64,000 nt of DNA from Prunella strophiata (GCA_036583965.1 JAZBQD010000019.1:19945085-20009084); one strand, 5' to 3'. Counted from the stretch's first letter, positions 11,122 to 25,372 are shown. Program-made: numbers and translations. The notes: a model not told the origin generated them from the letters alone.

Positions 11122-14100
11122 GAGAACAAAAAATATGTCGGAAAAGGAGTTTGAGGTTTGGAAAGAACTGTTGGTTTCACTTTAAAAGTTTCCTGAGAAA
11201 TTCACTGCCCACTCAAAAATCAAAGCATGTACATGCTACAGGCTGGGTCCTACATGGCCAGCAGCCTGGTTCCAGAACTCAGTTACCTCAGGAGAACACA
11301 GAGATAGTAGTGTCAGCTAACTCTGGCAAGTAAAGCAACAATTCTGTTGACAGGACTCAGTCTCTCCCTGCAAACCTGCAAGTGTGGCAGCTCACTCAGA
11401 CCTAGCTTGGGTGCAGCAAACAGAGAAAAATGTTCATCCATACAGATTTACCAAGAGATTCACTTCTCTGTTCAGTTAAGGTCAGAGTCTTATTTTTTGT
11501 GCCCTGAAGTGTGTAATTCCAAATGGAATGAAAGCAAGTTAGGTTTTAAATATTTTTAAATATCTATGATTTTCCTGCTTTAAAAACCTTATTTCAATGA
11601 ATAATATTTCAAATATTGTGATAGCACTGTCTAAGAGAGTCTTCTAAATAAGAAACAGAAAGAGACAGAGAATTACATTTATCAAGTTTTTAGGAAATTG
11701 CTTTACAAGTCTTAGACTTTAAAATGGGGAAACTGAGTATTTCTGTTGTATGAACAAATCCTATATCATTTGCCGTTGAAGTCACCCACATATCAGATAT
11801 GTCTGGCCATGGTGGCCAACTGAATTTCAGAAATTAAACCCTCACAAAGTTTGCTGGCTGCCAGAGATTCTTCATTTACAGAATACAAATTACGAATAAG
11901 TAGAAACTATGGTGAACAAAAAGCATGTAAGTGTGCCAGGTAGGATGAAGCTACTGAAGCAAGCCCCAGGTAAAAGGACAGCAGTCTTGAAGGGTTCATA
12001 AGTATCTGCTGTCCATAATCCCAGAACACACTTCCATTTTTCCTGCAATAAAATATAATACTATAGCAAAAGTTCAAAGCTACAAGCATGCCATGAGGAG
12101 AAAATACAAATATTGCCTGTATGAAAGCAGTCCTCACTAGTATGTTAACTCTGCACACACAAATAAAATTTATCAACCAGTCATCAGATAATTATGCTGA
12201 AAAGATTATCAGAGTCTTTCATTTTAGATTTTTGCTAAATGTGTCCAGTGTCTAGTGCCTTAAAACAAATCTATAGCTTAGTTAAATAGTCCACAGAAGC
12301 AAAAGGAGTTCCTTCCTTGCCTCTTGCAGGCAAGAAAAGCCCACATTACCACTTCAGTCTTTTTGCATTCCTTATTTATCCACACCAAAGCCATCACCAG
12401 CTGTGCTTCATTTTCCTACTGTAAAGTGGACTTTAGCTGCAATAACTTCAACTGTAGACTGCAGAAAAAGTAATTGAAGACTGCACTTTATGTTTTTTCC
12501 TTCAATAGTTTTAACTATGGTGATTTGTCCCAATTTAATTTGTGTTTACTGCAAATTGGACTCCACTCAGGTTAATTTTTGTTCACTGTGGTTTTCTTTG
12601 GTCTAGACACAATATGAGTCTTTGGCTTTATGTGGCTGGGAAGTTTATGCCATTTACAAAGGCTTAATAAGACATCCATCATAATAAAGTCAAATAAAAT
12701 GTACAATCTTTATGCCATTCTAACATTGGCATCATGAAAATATTAATATTAAATATCATATAAAGAAAATTATTTTTCCAGACCAAATAATTATTATTTA
12801 GCATACCTGTTTGTTTGCCAAAAAGAGAGATTTTTGTAACTCAGCCTGAGAAGGAATTACCAGAAATTGAAGGGTATTTTGTGTCTTGCTCTTTTGTTCC
12901 CAGCCTGCTGTGGGTTTGCAACCAGGGTTTTTTTGTGAAGTTACAGGCAAGAGTTTCTCTTGTCTTGGAGTGCTGTACATTGCATAAGATGTCCCCTGGG
13001 GCCAAGTGACCAGGTGGGGGTGACAGATGGAGTGCCAAGAAGAGGCCCTGCAGGCCCAGTGGGACTAGTAGCCTCCTAAGAGCAGGAGACAGGTAAAGCA
13101 ACTGGGAAAAGTGAACTCTCACAACTTAGCATTCATCATGACCAGGAAGCTACTGAAAATGTGTGAAGCACATCAAGACCAAAAATGAGAGGGTCCAAAC
13201 GGCAGTAACATGAACAGGAGGGGAAAGACTGACCCTCAGATCCTTAGTTTAAGTCTGTCTCAGTTCCTGAGATTTTTTCTGATTTTTCCAAGAATCGCCG
13301 TGTTCTAGTTAATTGCTCTTTGTTCTATCAAAATGTAGGTTTAGAGACTGAAACTCTGATTTTTTTTTTCTGCTGTTCTCATGTTAAGGAAAACATTCAC
13401 TTCAGAGCTCTTACTGACTGGAGCTCCTGTCACACAAGTCAAAATTTATTTTGACAAGGAGGTTGGACAAAATGAAATAAAATTTTCAAACAGGTGAACT
13501 CATTAAAGTGCTGATCAGTGTGCAGACACCAAAAATGAACTGGTTTACATGTCTAAGGTGTTCTTGCTCTAAAAAGATTTCAAATTACTTTAAAATTTTA
13601 TCTGTGATAGTCACTTCACTCACTAAATTAAAATGCCAGGTGCATGATGCTTAGAGAATGAACACAGAGCTGAATAGCACTGAATACAGATCCAGTCAGC
13701 TGAACCTAGGTAATACTTATCTCCATCAGTCCAGAAAGCAACAGCTGGAAATAAATGGAACATCTTTGCTGCTTTCCTGCTCCCATTACTGTTTTTCCAT
13801 GTAATTTTGGCTTATATTAATGACAGTTTCCTAGAGATTCCAAAGTTGTGAATTGCAGCTTACTTTCAAGCCTCACATTTCTTTTACACAGAAAAGACTC
13901 TATTATTTTAAATATCAATATTTGCATTTTAAAAGGCTTGTTTATCTGCCTGACTGAAAAAATGGATAAAAAGAAGACATGGAAAAATGGAATGTATACA
14001 TGGGGACTATAGTGTGCTGGGAAAACTCATGTAATAATATATTTTCACATGTATCTTGTTAAAAGACCTGGAAGGATGACATAAGGGAGATATGGTTTGC

Positions 14101-15387
14101 AGTAAAAATACCTACTTACAAAAAAATGGAGGTACACAATATACAAATATGCTTCTGGGAAATAATCTTAAGATTATTTTCCTCTGTTAAACTTTAAAAA
14201 TATCACACTGCTATCATGGCCATTCTAGGTTTTGCAGGTTTTGCTACTACTTTTAGAAAGAATTGGTTGTGAAAATTTAAGGTAAAAGAAGGCAGGCAAA
14301 ACTTATCACATTAATAAAAAAACAACAAAAAAGATTAAGTGCCATAGGTGAGAGATTGTAACAGCAGGATTTTTCTATGAGCAGAAAAGTCAAAAAAATA
14401 AACAATTTCGAATGTCAAAATAAATGCCTATGTATATTCAATTAATTGTCTTTGAAATGTGGCCTATCCAACAAACCATAAAATATCTCAAACTCAAATA
14501 ACCAAAAGTATCATAACTGTCATGAATACTGTATCAAAACCAAAACTGGAACATAAGCTGTATATATATTGAAACTGAACTAAATAAATGACCAATGAAG
14601 TAGGAGACATTGGTGGTATATTCAGAAGCATGAACATAAAACTGACAAAAATAGTACAATTTTACCTTGCTTTTAAGAGCATTATTTAGATACAGTTAGG
14701 TCATGCAAAGGACAGATGAGTTCATATTATTACTGATACTACATTCAGATTCTTTGCTATTAATTCATTCTGCAAAAAGGAAAAATAAATTGTTTCATTT
14801 TCATCATCATTATTCCTCAGTCAGTCACAAAGCTGCTTTAATAAGAAAGGAAACAAGCATTTTGGTTTTTAGAAGGGACAACTGAACATTTAGAATAGCA
14901 CTGATTCATAAATTCTTAAGGCTTCCTTCTTCCCATGTTTTTGTATGGTTAATTCAATTCTATAGCTACTAAAACTAGATAAATTCTATAGCCACAACAA
15001 AAACCAGCCTTCTGAAATGTCCAGAATAGAGATCAAAAATTAATTTAAATTAATCAAAAATATATGGAGGTCACGAAAAAGAAATCAAATATTATTTTTA
15101 GATGGAAAAATATTTCAGTGGCTCATACTGACACGGTACTACAAATATTTCTAGAGTCTACTTCCAACCTTGTTGAAGACTGAAATGTATCCCAGGTCAC
15201 CTGGTTGTCCCTATCCAAAAGCACATGGCTCCTCTGAGCTATCTGCCAAACCTCCCAGTAATCAAAGAAGGCACTTGTAGCAGCTGATTCATCCCATCCT
15301 AAAATAGAATGAACTGCCCTCTGAAGATAACTATTAACTACAGAGGACATTCAGGTGATTACGGTTGGGAGGTGTGAAATCCATAGT
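11122..15387. other. Non-coding sequence, nothing specific seen
   Basis: No ORF in this 4.3-kb interval exceeds 93 codons, and none looks like a known protein. Near 11728 the word ATGGGGAAACTGAG resembles the reverse complement of a MIR tail, but the match does not extend. The stretch 12840-13120 is locally G+C-richer (CCCCTGGGGCC, GGCCCTGCAGGCCC) without further structure that I can name. Short A runs occur around 14318-14330. Confidence 0.6.
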
Positions 15388-15458
15388 CATGGCATAAGTT
15401 ATTCAGCTCCTCTGTGCCTTAATTTTCTGTCACTGGAAGGGATTAATAGCATTCCTTG
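15388..15458 (+). mobile_element. MIR-like ancient SINE fragment
   Basis: The order of words TAAGTTATTCAGC, CTCTGTGCCTTAATTTTCTG and GGGATTAATAGCA follows the MIR 3' half, whose consensus reads approximately AAGTCACTTAACCTCTCTGTGCCTCAGTTTTCTC followed by an A-rich ATAATA segment. About 70 bp are recognisable, with substitutions and small indels. MIR-type elements spread early in amniote history and are rare but present in birds. Assignment to MIR rather than a related CORE-SINE is uncertain. Confidence 0.65.
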
Positions 15459-18400
15459 CTTTTCAATAATCTCTTGTCCAGGCAGAGAAAACAAATGAAC
15501 AAGAGCAAACAAACAAGCAAAAAGAATTGAAAACCTGCAAGGAGATTAGAGCTGTTTGTGTTATCATTTTGACATTGAACATGGCTTCAACTTCATTTAC
15601 AAGTGAATTCTTGTATATAAAATGCTATACACACAATAAAATACATTTTTCCAGAACTTGTAATACCCACTTAGATGTTGGGAGGGAAATGACTGCTCTT
15701 GCTTCCCTTCTTGTGCTGTCTAAAGAGCTACTGTCACTTCCTTTGACTGTAACAGAATTGCAGGTAGTCAGTTATGGGCCACCTGTCAGGCATTAATTAG
15801 TAGTTTTGGCACTTGAATCAAACACATCTAAAGTGCTAAAATAGACAGAAAGCTAAAAATGGCACAAAAGTCAAAGCAGACTCAGAGAAAAATTTGTGTG
15901 TGTTTCTAGAATTAGGAGATATTCCTACAGAGCTTTTTTTAAAAAAGTGGGAAATTTTTAATTATTCTCTACACAGAAATATTTTCCCCAGGTTTTTAAA
16001 GGACCCTAACTTCTCTCTCAGTTCTGAAGTTAATAGAGACTTTGACAAGATGATATTCAGACCCATAGTCTCAAGTTCAAAGTGAAAAAAAATTCTTCTC
16101 CTGATCTGTCTATAGTAATAGAAACCTATCCAAACTCTGTTTTGGATGAGACTGATTTGTTATTTTGCTTGGAAAGAAGGGAATTCAGAAGAAAACATTG
16201 TAATGCTGGTAAAGATGGTCATGCTGTCCTCATAAGTATTGTCCAATTTACCCACAGTCTGTAGTTCATCTGTGCCCATATTCCATCAGCTTTAGGTGAT
16301 GCCTGGTATGACATTGAGTTCTCAGTTACTTCAGCAGTACAGCAAGATTGCACAGTCAAAACAAAACAGAAATATACAGAGATGGAGTTTACTGGTGTGG
16401 TGGCCACATGTGATCTGATTCTCTGCTCTTTGAGGCATCAAATACATTTCTCATACATACATACATTCCCATCACACTTATTGCTGAGGTCTAAGGATCC
16501 TCATTGTCACCAGTTAACACTACACAGCTTTTCCCTGGTATGTACTAAACACTGGTGTTCTGACTTACTACTGATCTAATATTCAGTTAGGTGCATAATT
16601 TGAAAAAAAAAATAAAATAAAAGGAAAATAAATTAATCCAGACAAATTATATCTCTATATTGTACCAAAAAAATTGTCTTAATCTGCAGAAGGAAGGTTG
16701 TCCCATCTTTGGATCATCACAGACATGAATAAATGCACTTCTTGCTCTTGACAGTCCTGCAAATGGAGCTTAGGGCTGCAGGTTGGAATCAGGAATTAAG
16801 ATCCAATTGTGTAGAAGTACTAAAAGGAAGAGTAGTACATTGATGCTGATGAACCTACAATTCAAGCCTGAAAACTGAAAATTCATCTCACCTGCACAGG
16901 CTTTGGTTGTGACTATAGTATGACCTGGTTTTAGTACAGAAGAACCATCAGATTTTTAACAATCATATCACTTTTGAAGAGGTAGAGATCTGCAGATCAA
17001 CATCATGTTCTTCTTTCCCAAAGAAAAGTATGATGGCTTCTTACAGCACAAAGGGCCAACCTCACAATGAAGAAGATATGTTGTATAATTCTGTATGACA
17101 AATAATTACATTTCAGCAAAGCTTTTTACCTAAACTGTATGGGCCTAAAAGCACAGCCAAGTGTGTGGGTGAACACATAACCTTCATGCTCAGATACCTT
17201 TCTAACACACACAATACCAGAGATGTCAAGCTCGTAAGCTGAAGTGATTTGACAAAAACAGAAAGGGGGAAAAAGGAAAATGTGAGGCACCTGGGTGAAA
17301 TAAAGGAAGTCTGGGCTTAGAGCACCAAATTGCAATGCTTCTTGTGTGCTATTCAATATTTTCCTGTGCTAAAAGGCCACCCTAGATTTATAGCATATGA
17401 GGGTGTTTATAGTATAGACTATAAACTGCTCTGAAATATTTGGCACGAATGTATTTCCAAAGATGAAAAATGGCTTACAACCAAAAAGAAATTTAGGCAT
17501 TTGAGGTCATTGCCTTTACATACCTCAGAGTATCCTTGGCTTTAACTAAGCATGGGCTTGTGAGTAACATCTGAGAAAAAGCATATCAGATTTTAACAAT
17601 AAAAATTTATTTCAACTAGTTTATTATCTCTTCTTTATTTCCATTTTTATTTTCTAAAAATAAAAAGAGAAGCTTTGTAATAGTCTACCTTTTGGTTTTA
17701 GTTCCTGTAAATCAAAGTTTACAGAGGCCTAAAAAGTTAACAGAAGGATTTGTCATGCTTGTCCTGGGAACAATTAAGAATTAAATATTGAAATAAGGCT
17801 GTTTCATTTAAGCACAGTTCAACTGAAGGGATTTTCAAAGACTGCTAAATGATGGCTCTGTTAGGTCCATCACTTGGCAAACACATCACCTAGAGGAAGA
17901 TGTATTCTGGGTGGGACAGAGCTATGCAGCTTGAAATGAAAAAGATGGTGATATTTGTGGAATTTGTGGATATTACTTTGCTAAAGAACTGTACTTTAAG
18001 CATCAACTCATTTTCATGCAGGTTCTGTGTTTGGGAGGATAGTTTTAATTATATAAATGCAGATAATATGTAGCAAAAAAACAGAACAGCAACAAAAAAC
18101 TTCTTATAACTTTTCATCACAGGTTTCCTGGAAGTACTCAGTGAGTTTGAAGTCTGGTCTAGATCTCCAGGTTGCTCTCTGCAAGCAGCAGCCTCAAGGA
18201 TAAAATGCAGCAAATACTTAAAAGGCCCAGGAGAGTACTGGAGTCTAGAACAGAAGATAAAACACACAAGCCAGAGGGCCAGGCTAGGTAGCTGCAGCCC
18301 TGGGGATTTATTCATAGCACAGGATTTAACATCTGGCTGCTGCAGAGATCCCATGGGCTGCCATCATAGGTCCTCAGTGTCTTTCTTTCAGCTTTTAAAA

Positions 18401-18520
18401 ACAGTCCAGGTTAACCCACTAAAAAGAGCAGATTCTTTCCTGTCTATGCATCAGCCATGTGTTTTATATTTAATTTTTCAGTATTGCGGCTAGGCTGGTT
18501 TTCCTATTAATATATTCATT
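15459..18520. other. Non-coding sequence, nothing specific seen
   Basis: The longest frame is a 101-codon minus-strand ORF at 18049-18354 without recognisable domains. A short (ATAC)n array lies at about 16452-16468 and an A-rich patch at about 16602-16632. No gene or named repeat is supported. Confidence 0.65.
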
Positions 18521-18540
18521 AAAAAAAAAAAAAAAAAAAA
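18521..18540 (+). repeat. 20-base A run
   Basis: A pure run of 20 A residues is followed by GACAGATAAAA. I found no retroposed body upstream and no matching flanking duplication, so a slippage-grown homopolymer is as likely as a retroposon tail. Confidence 0.9.
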
Positions 18541-21500
18541 GACAGATAAAATAAGAGGGCAAAGGGAGTTCTTTGTAAGAATTTTGAACAACCACACCAC
18601 TTTGTCATATTCTAATAGATGCCATATTATCCCCTAGTAGCAATCTGGTGACTAAACTCACCATTGTAGCACACCAAAAAAAACACCCTTGTTAATCAGA
18701 CTAACCAAATTAATTCAGCTCTGTTATGACTTGCTGTGGCTGGATTTTTTTTTTTTTTTTCAAAATACACTGTGTATATTCATTAAATATTAAAAAAGAG
18801 CCCACATGAATATTAAAGTTATGTCATTAAGCAGGAGAGGAGAATTAACACAGCAAAATCACTGTAGTAAAAATTTTTATAGACCATTTTAAAATTACAT
18901 GTTCTTTCATATTTAGAGTTGTCCAGAAGGTACATGAAATACCAGACTCATAGATATTAATATTGTTTATAGCACTCCTTAAGTAGATTATAATTTCTCA
19001 TGGCTGCTGCAGTGGTGTAAAGTACTGTTGACATAATTTTTAGGTAAAACTATATCTAAAGATTTTAAAGCATTAGAAAGCTGATCTTGGGACAAACAAA
19101 TATTGATCCTGAGAGAAGCTTAAGATGTTTCTCTTCCTTTACTTATGATTATCAAAATAATTTTCTCTACAAATTTATCCTCTCAACATATTTATTGATC
19201 TTGGGGATTGTGGGCCTGAGAGTGGGTCAGATTTGATAACCTGTACACCAGAGCTATTCCAATTAATGCTGCCCCTAATGGTGCCTGTTGGTCACTATGT
19301 ACAGAATGTGATGGCTGTGAATGCACCATAGCTAGCCCTAAGTATAGAAGCCAATATTAGCTGGTGCAGGTCAAAGCTCACTCCATATTATGTAGAAAGG
19401 TTACATTTCATAAAGAAATGCAGGCCAGTTGAGAATGATCAGCTAATGCATTTCTGCATTTTCACTGATTTCTCCAAGGTTTTATCTTTCTTCTTTATTA
19501 GCATGATGGCTTTCAGATTCAGGATCAGAAGCAGTTTGGAGAAGCTGGATTATTTTCCTTGATAAAGATATGTTGTTGCCATTGAGTTCTGAATGCAGAA
19601 GATACCAGATGAATATTCTATCAAGGCATTTAGAGTCCCAAGCATAAGCACAAAGACGTACAAAACTCATTCATATGAACGTCAAATGAATCAGAACATT
19701 TTCCAGTGCACTTTTTCAACCTGCAGTCACCCTCTCTAGGCTTTCTCTTGAGCAGTGTTTGCCCAAGCTACACATGGTGATGCTTAACCCTCAGCCCTGT
19801 TTTATCCTGTCTCCTGCCCACAGGCACACAAACTTTTCAGAGCAGTAGCTGTCTGTCCATATCAGATGCTACATTTTATTTTCAGCACAGAGTGTTTTAG
19901 CTGAGAAAAGAGATTATGTATTTCTTATGAAGCCACTAAGAGGAGTAGGGTTACACTACCCAGTTTATTGACCACTCAGCTTGATTTAGTGCAATCCACA
20001 CCAACAATAAAAAAGTCATTTTTCCAAATACTGATGTGGTATCTCTTTAGCTGCCTGTCAACATCAATAAGAATGCCAAAGCAGTAGGACCTTTCACCCT
20101 AAGAAACCTTATAGAGGAGGTATTAACCTCCTGGAGATGTAAACCTGAATTGTAGAATACATTACACAATAGTGTGAGGTGAAGCATAGTGTCTAGTCCC
20201 TGGTAAAATGAAAATGCCATCTACAGGTAAAATGCTTTTGTTTTCTTAATTCGATATGAAATTCTCAATTCATTAATATTTGAATAGACATTTGAAATTT
20301 TGTCTCAATTTCTATTGACTACAGTCCATATGATTCCACAATAACTCCATCACAATTGCTCTACTGTGGATCAATATTTTATTCAATTTGTTAAGTACAG
20401 TATTCATTTCTGCTCATATGGAATCTTATGTGTAGTCTCTGCTTTTGTCTGTCTGCTAGCACAGGAATATTGATGGAAATCAGTGGTGTAATCAACCTTA
20501 TTTTTTTTCCTTATGTCATTAAAAGTTGAGACTTTAGCTTAAAACAAAATGTTAGATGACTGAATCCAAGGAAGGGAGGAGAAGGAAGGAATTCACAATC
20601 TGAAATAAGATCTAGATAAAAATACAAAAATTCCATCTTCATTTTTTAATTATGTCAAATTAGCCGGAGCAGATTTTAACTGGCACTAGTAAAGCACTTA
20701 GAAGCAATTGTACAATCAGTGTCCTGTAACAGACCCTTTTGATACTATTAGTTAAAGATGTATTCCCATTTGAGATTTTGTTGTATTTATTTCTACTGCT
20801 GAAAATCACTGCTGCATTTAAAATACTCCAGGTATAATGACTCATGTACTATATTTGTTTCCTTTTCCCTAATTGTATATCCCAGAAATATCTTGTCCAT
20901 TTTCACTGAAATGTGTAATTCCATACAAAGTTTTATTTTGACATAATTAGTCAAAATGCATTTCAGTTTGCAGAAACAATCTGCCAGTACCTAATTGTGG
21001 AGGTATATTGCTCAAGTTATGGAAACTAGGAGAGGCCCCATACATGGCATAATGCATTCAGACAGGACACTTTAGAGACTTGGTGTTTGGATGATTAGCA
21101 GAGCAGATGTTAAATGAATATTTTTAAATTATGTTTCCTAATTTGTAAATATAATTTTCCCCATGGTCTTTAATATGATAAACAAAACATTAATGAAGTT
21201 GGAATCAGAAAATTGTCTTTGTTGCATAATTTCTGCTTCACCATTGTTCAATTACCTGGCCCCACCAGGCTTAAAGTTGCATGGCTGGTGAATTTTAACC
21301 AAGATTATATAAAGATTTTAGGTAACTACATTTTAAGCTTTCAGATGAATGAGAAACATACTAAAATACATGGCTTAAAATATTATCTTCCAAAAATCCT
21401 AAAATGAACATCATGCTTATGGCAATTGCCATTGGAAAATAAGAAAGCAGGTACCTGATCTTTATCTATCCTCTATTCCTGCCTTACTGAGAGAGTAATC

Positions 21501-22580
21501 TCCAGGCTCAGGGATGCCAGGACATACGCCTGCATTTTTCAGAATGAAAAATTTATTTTGTAATCAGGCAACAACCTATTTCAGACAAGAGGATAAATGG
21601 AATAACACAAGCCTTTCAAAGGAGTTATAATTTCAGTTGTTACAGAAAAACATTTATTCAGACAAAAAGGCCTCATCATATAACCCATCTCCTTTTTGTC
21701 CTGACCTTTTTTTCTGTCCACTCCCGGGATGAGCAAAGGGAGACACTGGATACTAGCCCTCCCAACAGAATCTTCCTGTGTAACTCTGTAAGTTATGGAC
21801 TAAAATGGAAAAAGGAAAGGTGTATGAAATGTTGTGACAGCCACAGAGACTTCCCAGGTCACTTGCTGTTCCTGAGTAACAGCAACAGTTTTTGTTTTCA
21901 ATGGGAGTTGCTGTAGTCAGATGTGGAAACACATCTTCAAAAACAAATGGATTTTATTTTTTTTTAATAATTGAACATACAAAAGGAAAACATACGAAGT
22001 TTAGATTTATTGTCTTCCAATTTGTTATCCTGGTGAATTTATAACCCAGATAATAAAATATACTGACCTTGCAGTAAAGCAAGAACTTTGAGTAAGTTAA
22101 AATATTACCCATTCACAAGAAATAGAAGCAGTTAAGGAGCATTCAGATATGCACAGTAGGCTATTGGTTTGTGGTTTTCATAGATACTCTGTTTTGTTCC
22201 TAATGTTTCATGGATACCAAAAAAAAAAAATTAGAAGGATGGTCCAGAACAGGTAAGAACAAGCCTTAAACCTTTTTAAGGTTTAAGAAATGTTGACATA
22301 GTGCTGCAAAATTGGGGATTAAAAGTCTGCTCTAAAGGGGCTCCATTTTGGAAAGAGAATGTAATGGTGTGTTTTCATTACTACAGCACATCCTGTTATT
22401 TTATCTGGATATGAAAACTTCAAAAGAAGTGAAATGAGCCCAGCAATATTTTTAAACAATCCAAAGATGACTTTTAAAGGCTGGAGTGCAGCTAAAAATC
22501 AAAGGAATAAAATTACATGCAGCAGAAATTAGTCCAAAATGGGAATTGATAGGATGAGAAAGGATGGATCTTGCCAGCCG
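18541..22580. other. Non-coding sequence, nothing specific seen
   Basis: No coding region is supported; open frames are 65 codons or less. A T run occurs at 18745-18760 and an A run at about 22220-22230. The rest is ordinary A+T-rich sequence. Confidence 0.65.
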
Positions 22581-22818
22581 CTTTTTTTGTTGTTGTTTCT
22601 TTTATTTGCTTTGTTTTGGTTTGTGGTTTTGTTTGTTTGTTTGTTTGTTTGTTTGTTTTTGTTTTTGTTTTGGGGGGGGATTTTTTTATGTTTTTTGGTT
22701 TGGTTTGGTTTTTTTGGCTGGTTTTCTTTGTTTGGTCGGTTGGTTTGTTTAGGTTTGTTTTTTGTTTTTATGGTTTTTGTTTGGTTTGGGGTTTTCTTGT
22801 TATTATTTTTTTTTTTTC
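22581..22818 (+). repeat. Strand-asymmetric G/T-rich tract with (TTTG)n core
   Basis: Nearly 240 bp consist almost only of T and G on the + strand, with very few A or C. The centre is a (TTTG)n array (about 22630-22660) followed by a run of eight G and then irregular TTTGG/TTTG units. Overlapping frames of up to 123 codons rich in Phe, Leu, Val, Cys and Gly come from the base composition and are not genes. The extreme strand skew and G runs could favour unusual structures if transcribed. Confidence 0.93.
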
Positions 22819-25026
22819 TAAAATTGGAAGATAGAAATTTTGGAAACTCACATAGATTCCTGGAGGATCCTGTGGCAAAGAAACAGATGCTTTATCATTT
22901 CTCTGCATAGTCTTTGGACTCACAAGCCTTTAGGCACTCAGTAAGTTACTGAAGACCCCTAAGAACCTTCAATATATTATAAAACTGAAATATATCCTGA
23001 TTTATCTTCCTTTTCCTGTTTTTTTAACACAATCTTGTTAACAGTATAGAATAAGACAAACCCACAAAAAATGTGAAAGCCAACTTCAACTTAAAAAAGG
23101 TCACTGAAGGACACACATCCAGACAAAGTGGGGTGTCCTATTCTGGGGAAGGTTTGGACCTACTGTGCTTAGACTACTTTGGTGATCTCTTCTTATCCAA
23201 TAAATTCAAAGTTTGTGGGACATACTAAAGTTGTTTCCCACTCTAAGCTTGACTTATGCCAGTAATTTGATAGAAGTATGATCTATGGAGACATCTGACA
23301 TCTTCAGGTGGGACATCAGGGCCAGAACTACTGTGTGGTAAGTACATATCTTAAAAATCTTACACATCTAGAAATCCTAGATAAATGCAAAAATTCCAAA
23401 TGACCAAATTCCTTTAGAATTCCTTAGCATTTCATGGCAGGGAAAGAAAATATGCCCAGAGCTATTGTGTTTGTTTCTCCCCCTGGTTTGTCAGAAACTG
23501 TAAAGCATTCTTATATTCAGATGTCTGAAAAAGAAAAAAACTTCAGGTTTCTACAGAGAAATATTCCAAGTCCAAAAATGACTTATTTGAAAATCTCTGT
23601 CTAGGAAAACTCTCTAAGATGTTTTGATCAATTTTTTTTAGAAAGGGTATATATTTGTATTAGATCCTTGAGACAGGGATTTGAACTGCATTTCAGCAGT
23701 TCCAGGGGATAATTGCTCTTTTTTTGTGATACAGGTGCACCAATTACTATATAAAAATTGAATTTACTCTATCACTTTCCCAATTAATTTTTCTTTATCT
23801 AAGATGTGGAATTACAGAAAGCAAACCCCAACATAATTTCAGACAGCTCAACAGAACTTTTCCTTTATCCTCCCTATCTTTTCATAAAGTTATGTTTTTG
23901 TTAAAAATTAAAATGCATATCAGCCAGTGTTTTAAAAACAATGACTTCTCCTGCTCTTTATATAATTTTTACTGTTCTCAGATTAACACAGTTTGCAAAC
24001 ACACTTATTAGCTTTAAGTGACTGCAAATTTTGCTCTGCATTTACAAAATTCTCTGCACAAAGCACACAAGTCTGTACCATGATGTGATTTTACACTCAC
24101 TGGCTCCACAGACTGAAGAAAGCAAAGGTTGGAATTCTGGTTTGGATCTTTCTCCAGTGAGAAAAACTATTCTACTGAGACTCAAAAGGACAGTGCCAGT
24201 TTCCTTCTTAACTTGAATGAGTTCAGCTCCTTCATACAAACTTTTGCTTCCCATAAAGAGATTTTATTAATGGTCTCACTTACTAAAACCTGACCAATTT
24301 TGGGGTTTTTCAATGTACTGTATCATTAAGAAACTGTAAAAACAAACAAACTGACAGAAACATGAGAAACAGCACTTTAAAAGAACAGATTCATAACATT
24401 TGAGGTTTGGAGAGTTGTTCTGTTCTCCTTCCAATACTTTAAATGACATTTTCAGGCCAGAAGGGTTATTAACAACTTAGTTTTAAAGCTCTTAAAAATC
24501 CAAACACTGACTGGATTAACTACAAGGGTGCAGAGGACACGTTTCTGTTTCTGACTTCAGCCACTCCCATGTCTTTCAGCATGTCTGAATTAGGGCTGAA
24601 TCTGATTACTGTATTAAAATGTAGAGAAACACGTAGAAGCAAATAAAATGCTGGCTCCAGGTAGTCTCCTGGGTTGCATCTAAGTCTGCAGTCCTGTCAT
24701 TGCTTCTCTGTTGTTACAAACCTCCAGCAATGTGAAAGAATCAGAAGTCCTTTGGCTACAGCAATAATGGTATCAATAAGTTGTTTGTGCTGATCCTCTA
24801 CAATATGTAATAGCTGGGAAAATCATATGCATCACCAGCACTCCCACTAGTTCAGTGATGAGATCAAATAAAGGTCTTTTCTACCACCAGCTTCTGGTAC
24901 ACCATGAGCAACATGCCAGAGTTATTAAAATATCAACTAATATTATGAGCAGGGGTATTTTCTTAAGGATTTTTTTTTCATTTTGTAAACTAGTCTTTCT
25001 AAGTAGATCACAGAAGGTGTTTGATG
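22819..25026. other. Non-coding sequence, nothing specific seen
   Basis: Overlapping 60-70-codon frames occur on both strands near 24031-24254; neither resembles a known protein. No named repeat is recognised. Confidence 0.65.
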
Positions 25027-25077
25027 GTTTGGTTTTTTTGTTTTTTGTTGGTTTTTTTTTCATTTTTTTTTATTTTA
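25027..25077 (+). repeat. Second T/G-rich low-complexity tract
   Basis: About 50 bp are T with interspersed G and very few other bases, similar in style to 22581-22818 but shorter. It produces the Phe-rich middle of a 132-codon frame (24855-25253), which I therefore do not call a gene. Confidence 0.85.
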
Positions 25078-25358
25078 AGGGGAGTTATTCTTTCTCTTTT
25101 TGGTTGTTCATTTATTTTGTTTGTTTCCACAGAATCCTACTGAAAAGAAAAAGTTTGCAGGATTCCGACATTTTAGTGTATGTTAGAATCAGCACAGACT
25201 GGAACATAAGTAACCCTGTACTTAACTCCTGCAGTGGAGAAGCAGTGAGATGAGAAATTAACAAGTCAGGACAGGTGAGGAAAACCCCCAAAGCTTTTTG
25301 ACAAATGTGACAGCATATCCTAAACTGGACTTTCTTTTAAGTATTGGACTATGCCTAT

Positions 25359-25372
25359 ACACACACACACAA
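25359..25372. repeat. Short (CA)n microsatellite
   Basis: About seven CA/AC dinucleotide units occur in plain sequence. Confidence 0.8.

Noticed and set aside
11715..11740. Reverse-complement MIR-like ATGGGGAAACTGAG
   Set aside because: Only about 14 bp match and the neighbouring MIR words are missing.
22539..22910. 123-codon hydrophobic ORF suggestive of a membrane protein
   Set aside because: The Phe/Leu/Val/Gly content follows directly from the T/G-only composition; three registers are open at once.
24855..25253. 132-codon ORF with a Phe-rich middle
   Set aside because: The open frame depends on a T/G low-complexity tract and has no recognisable domain.
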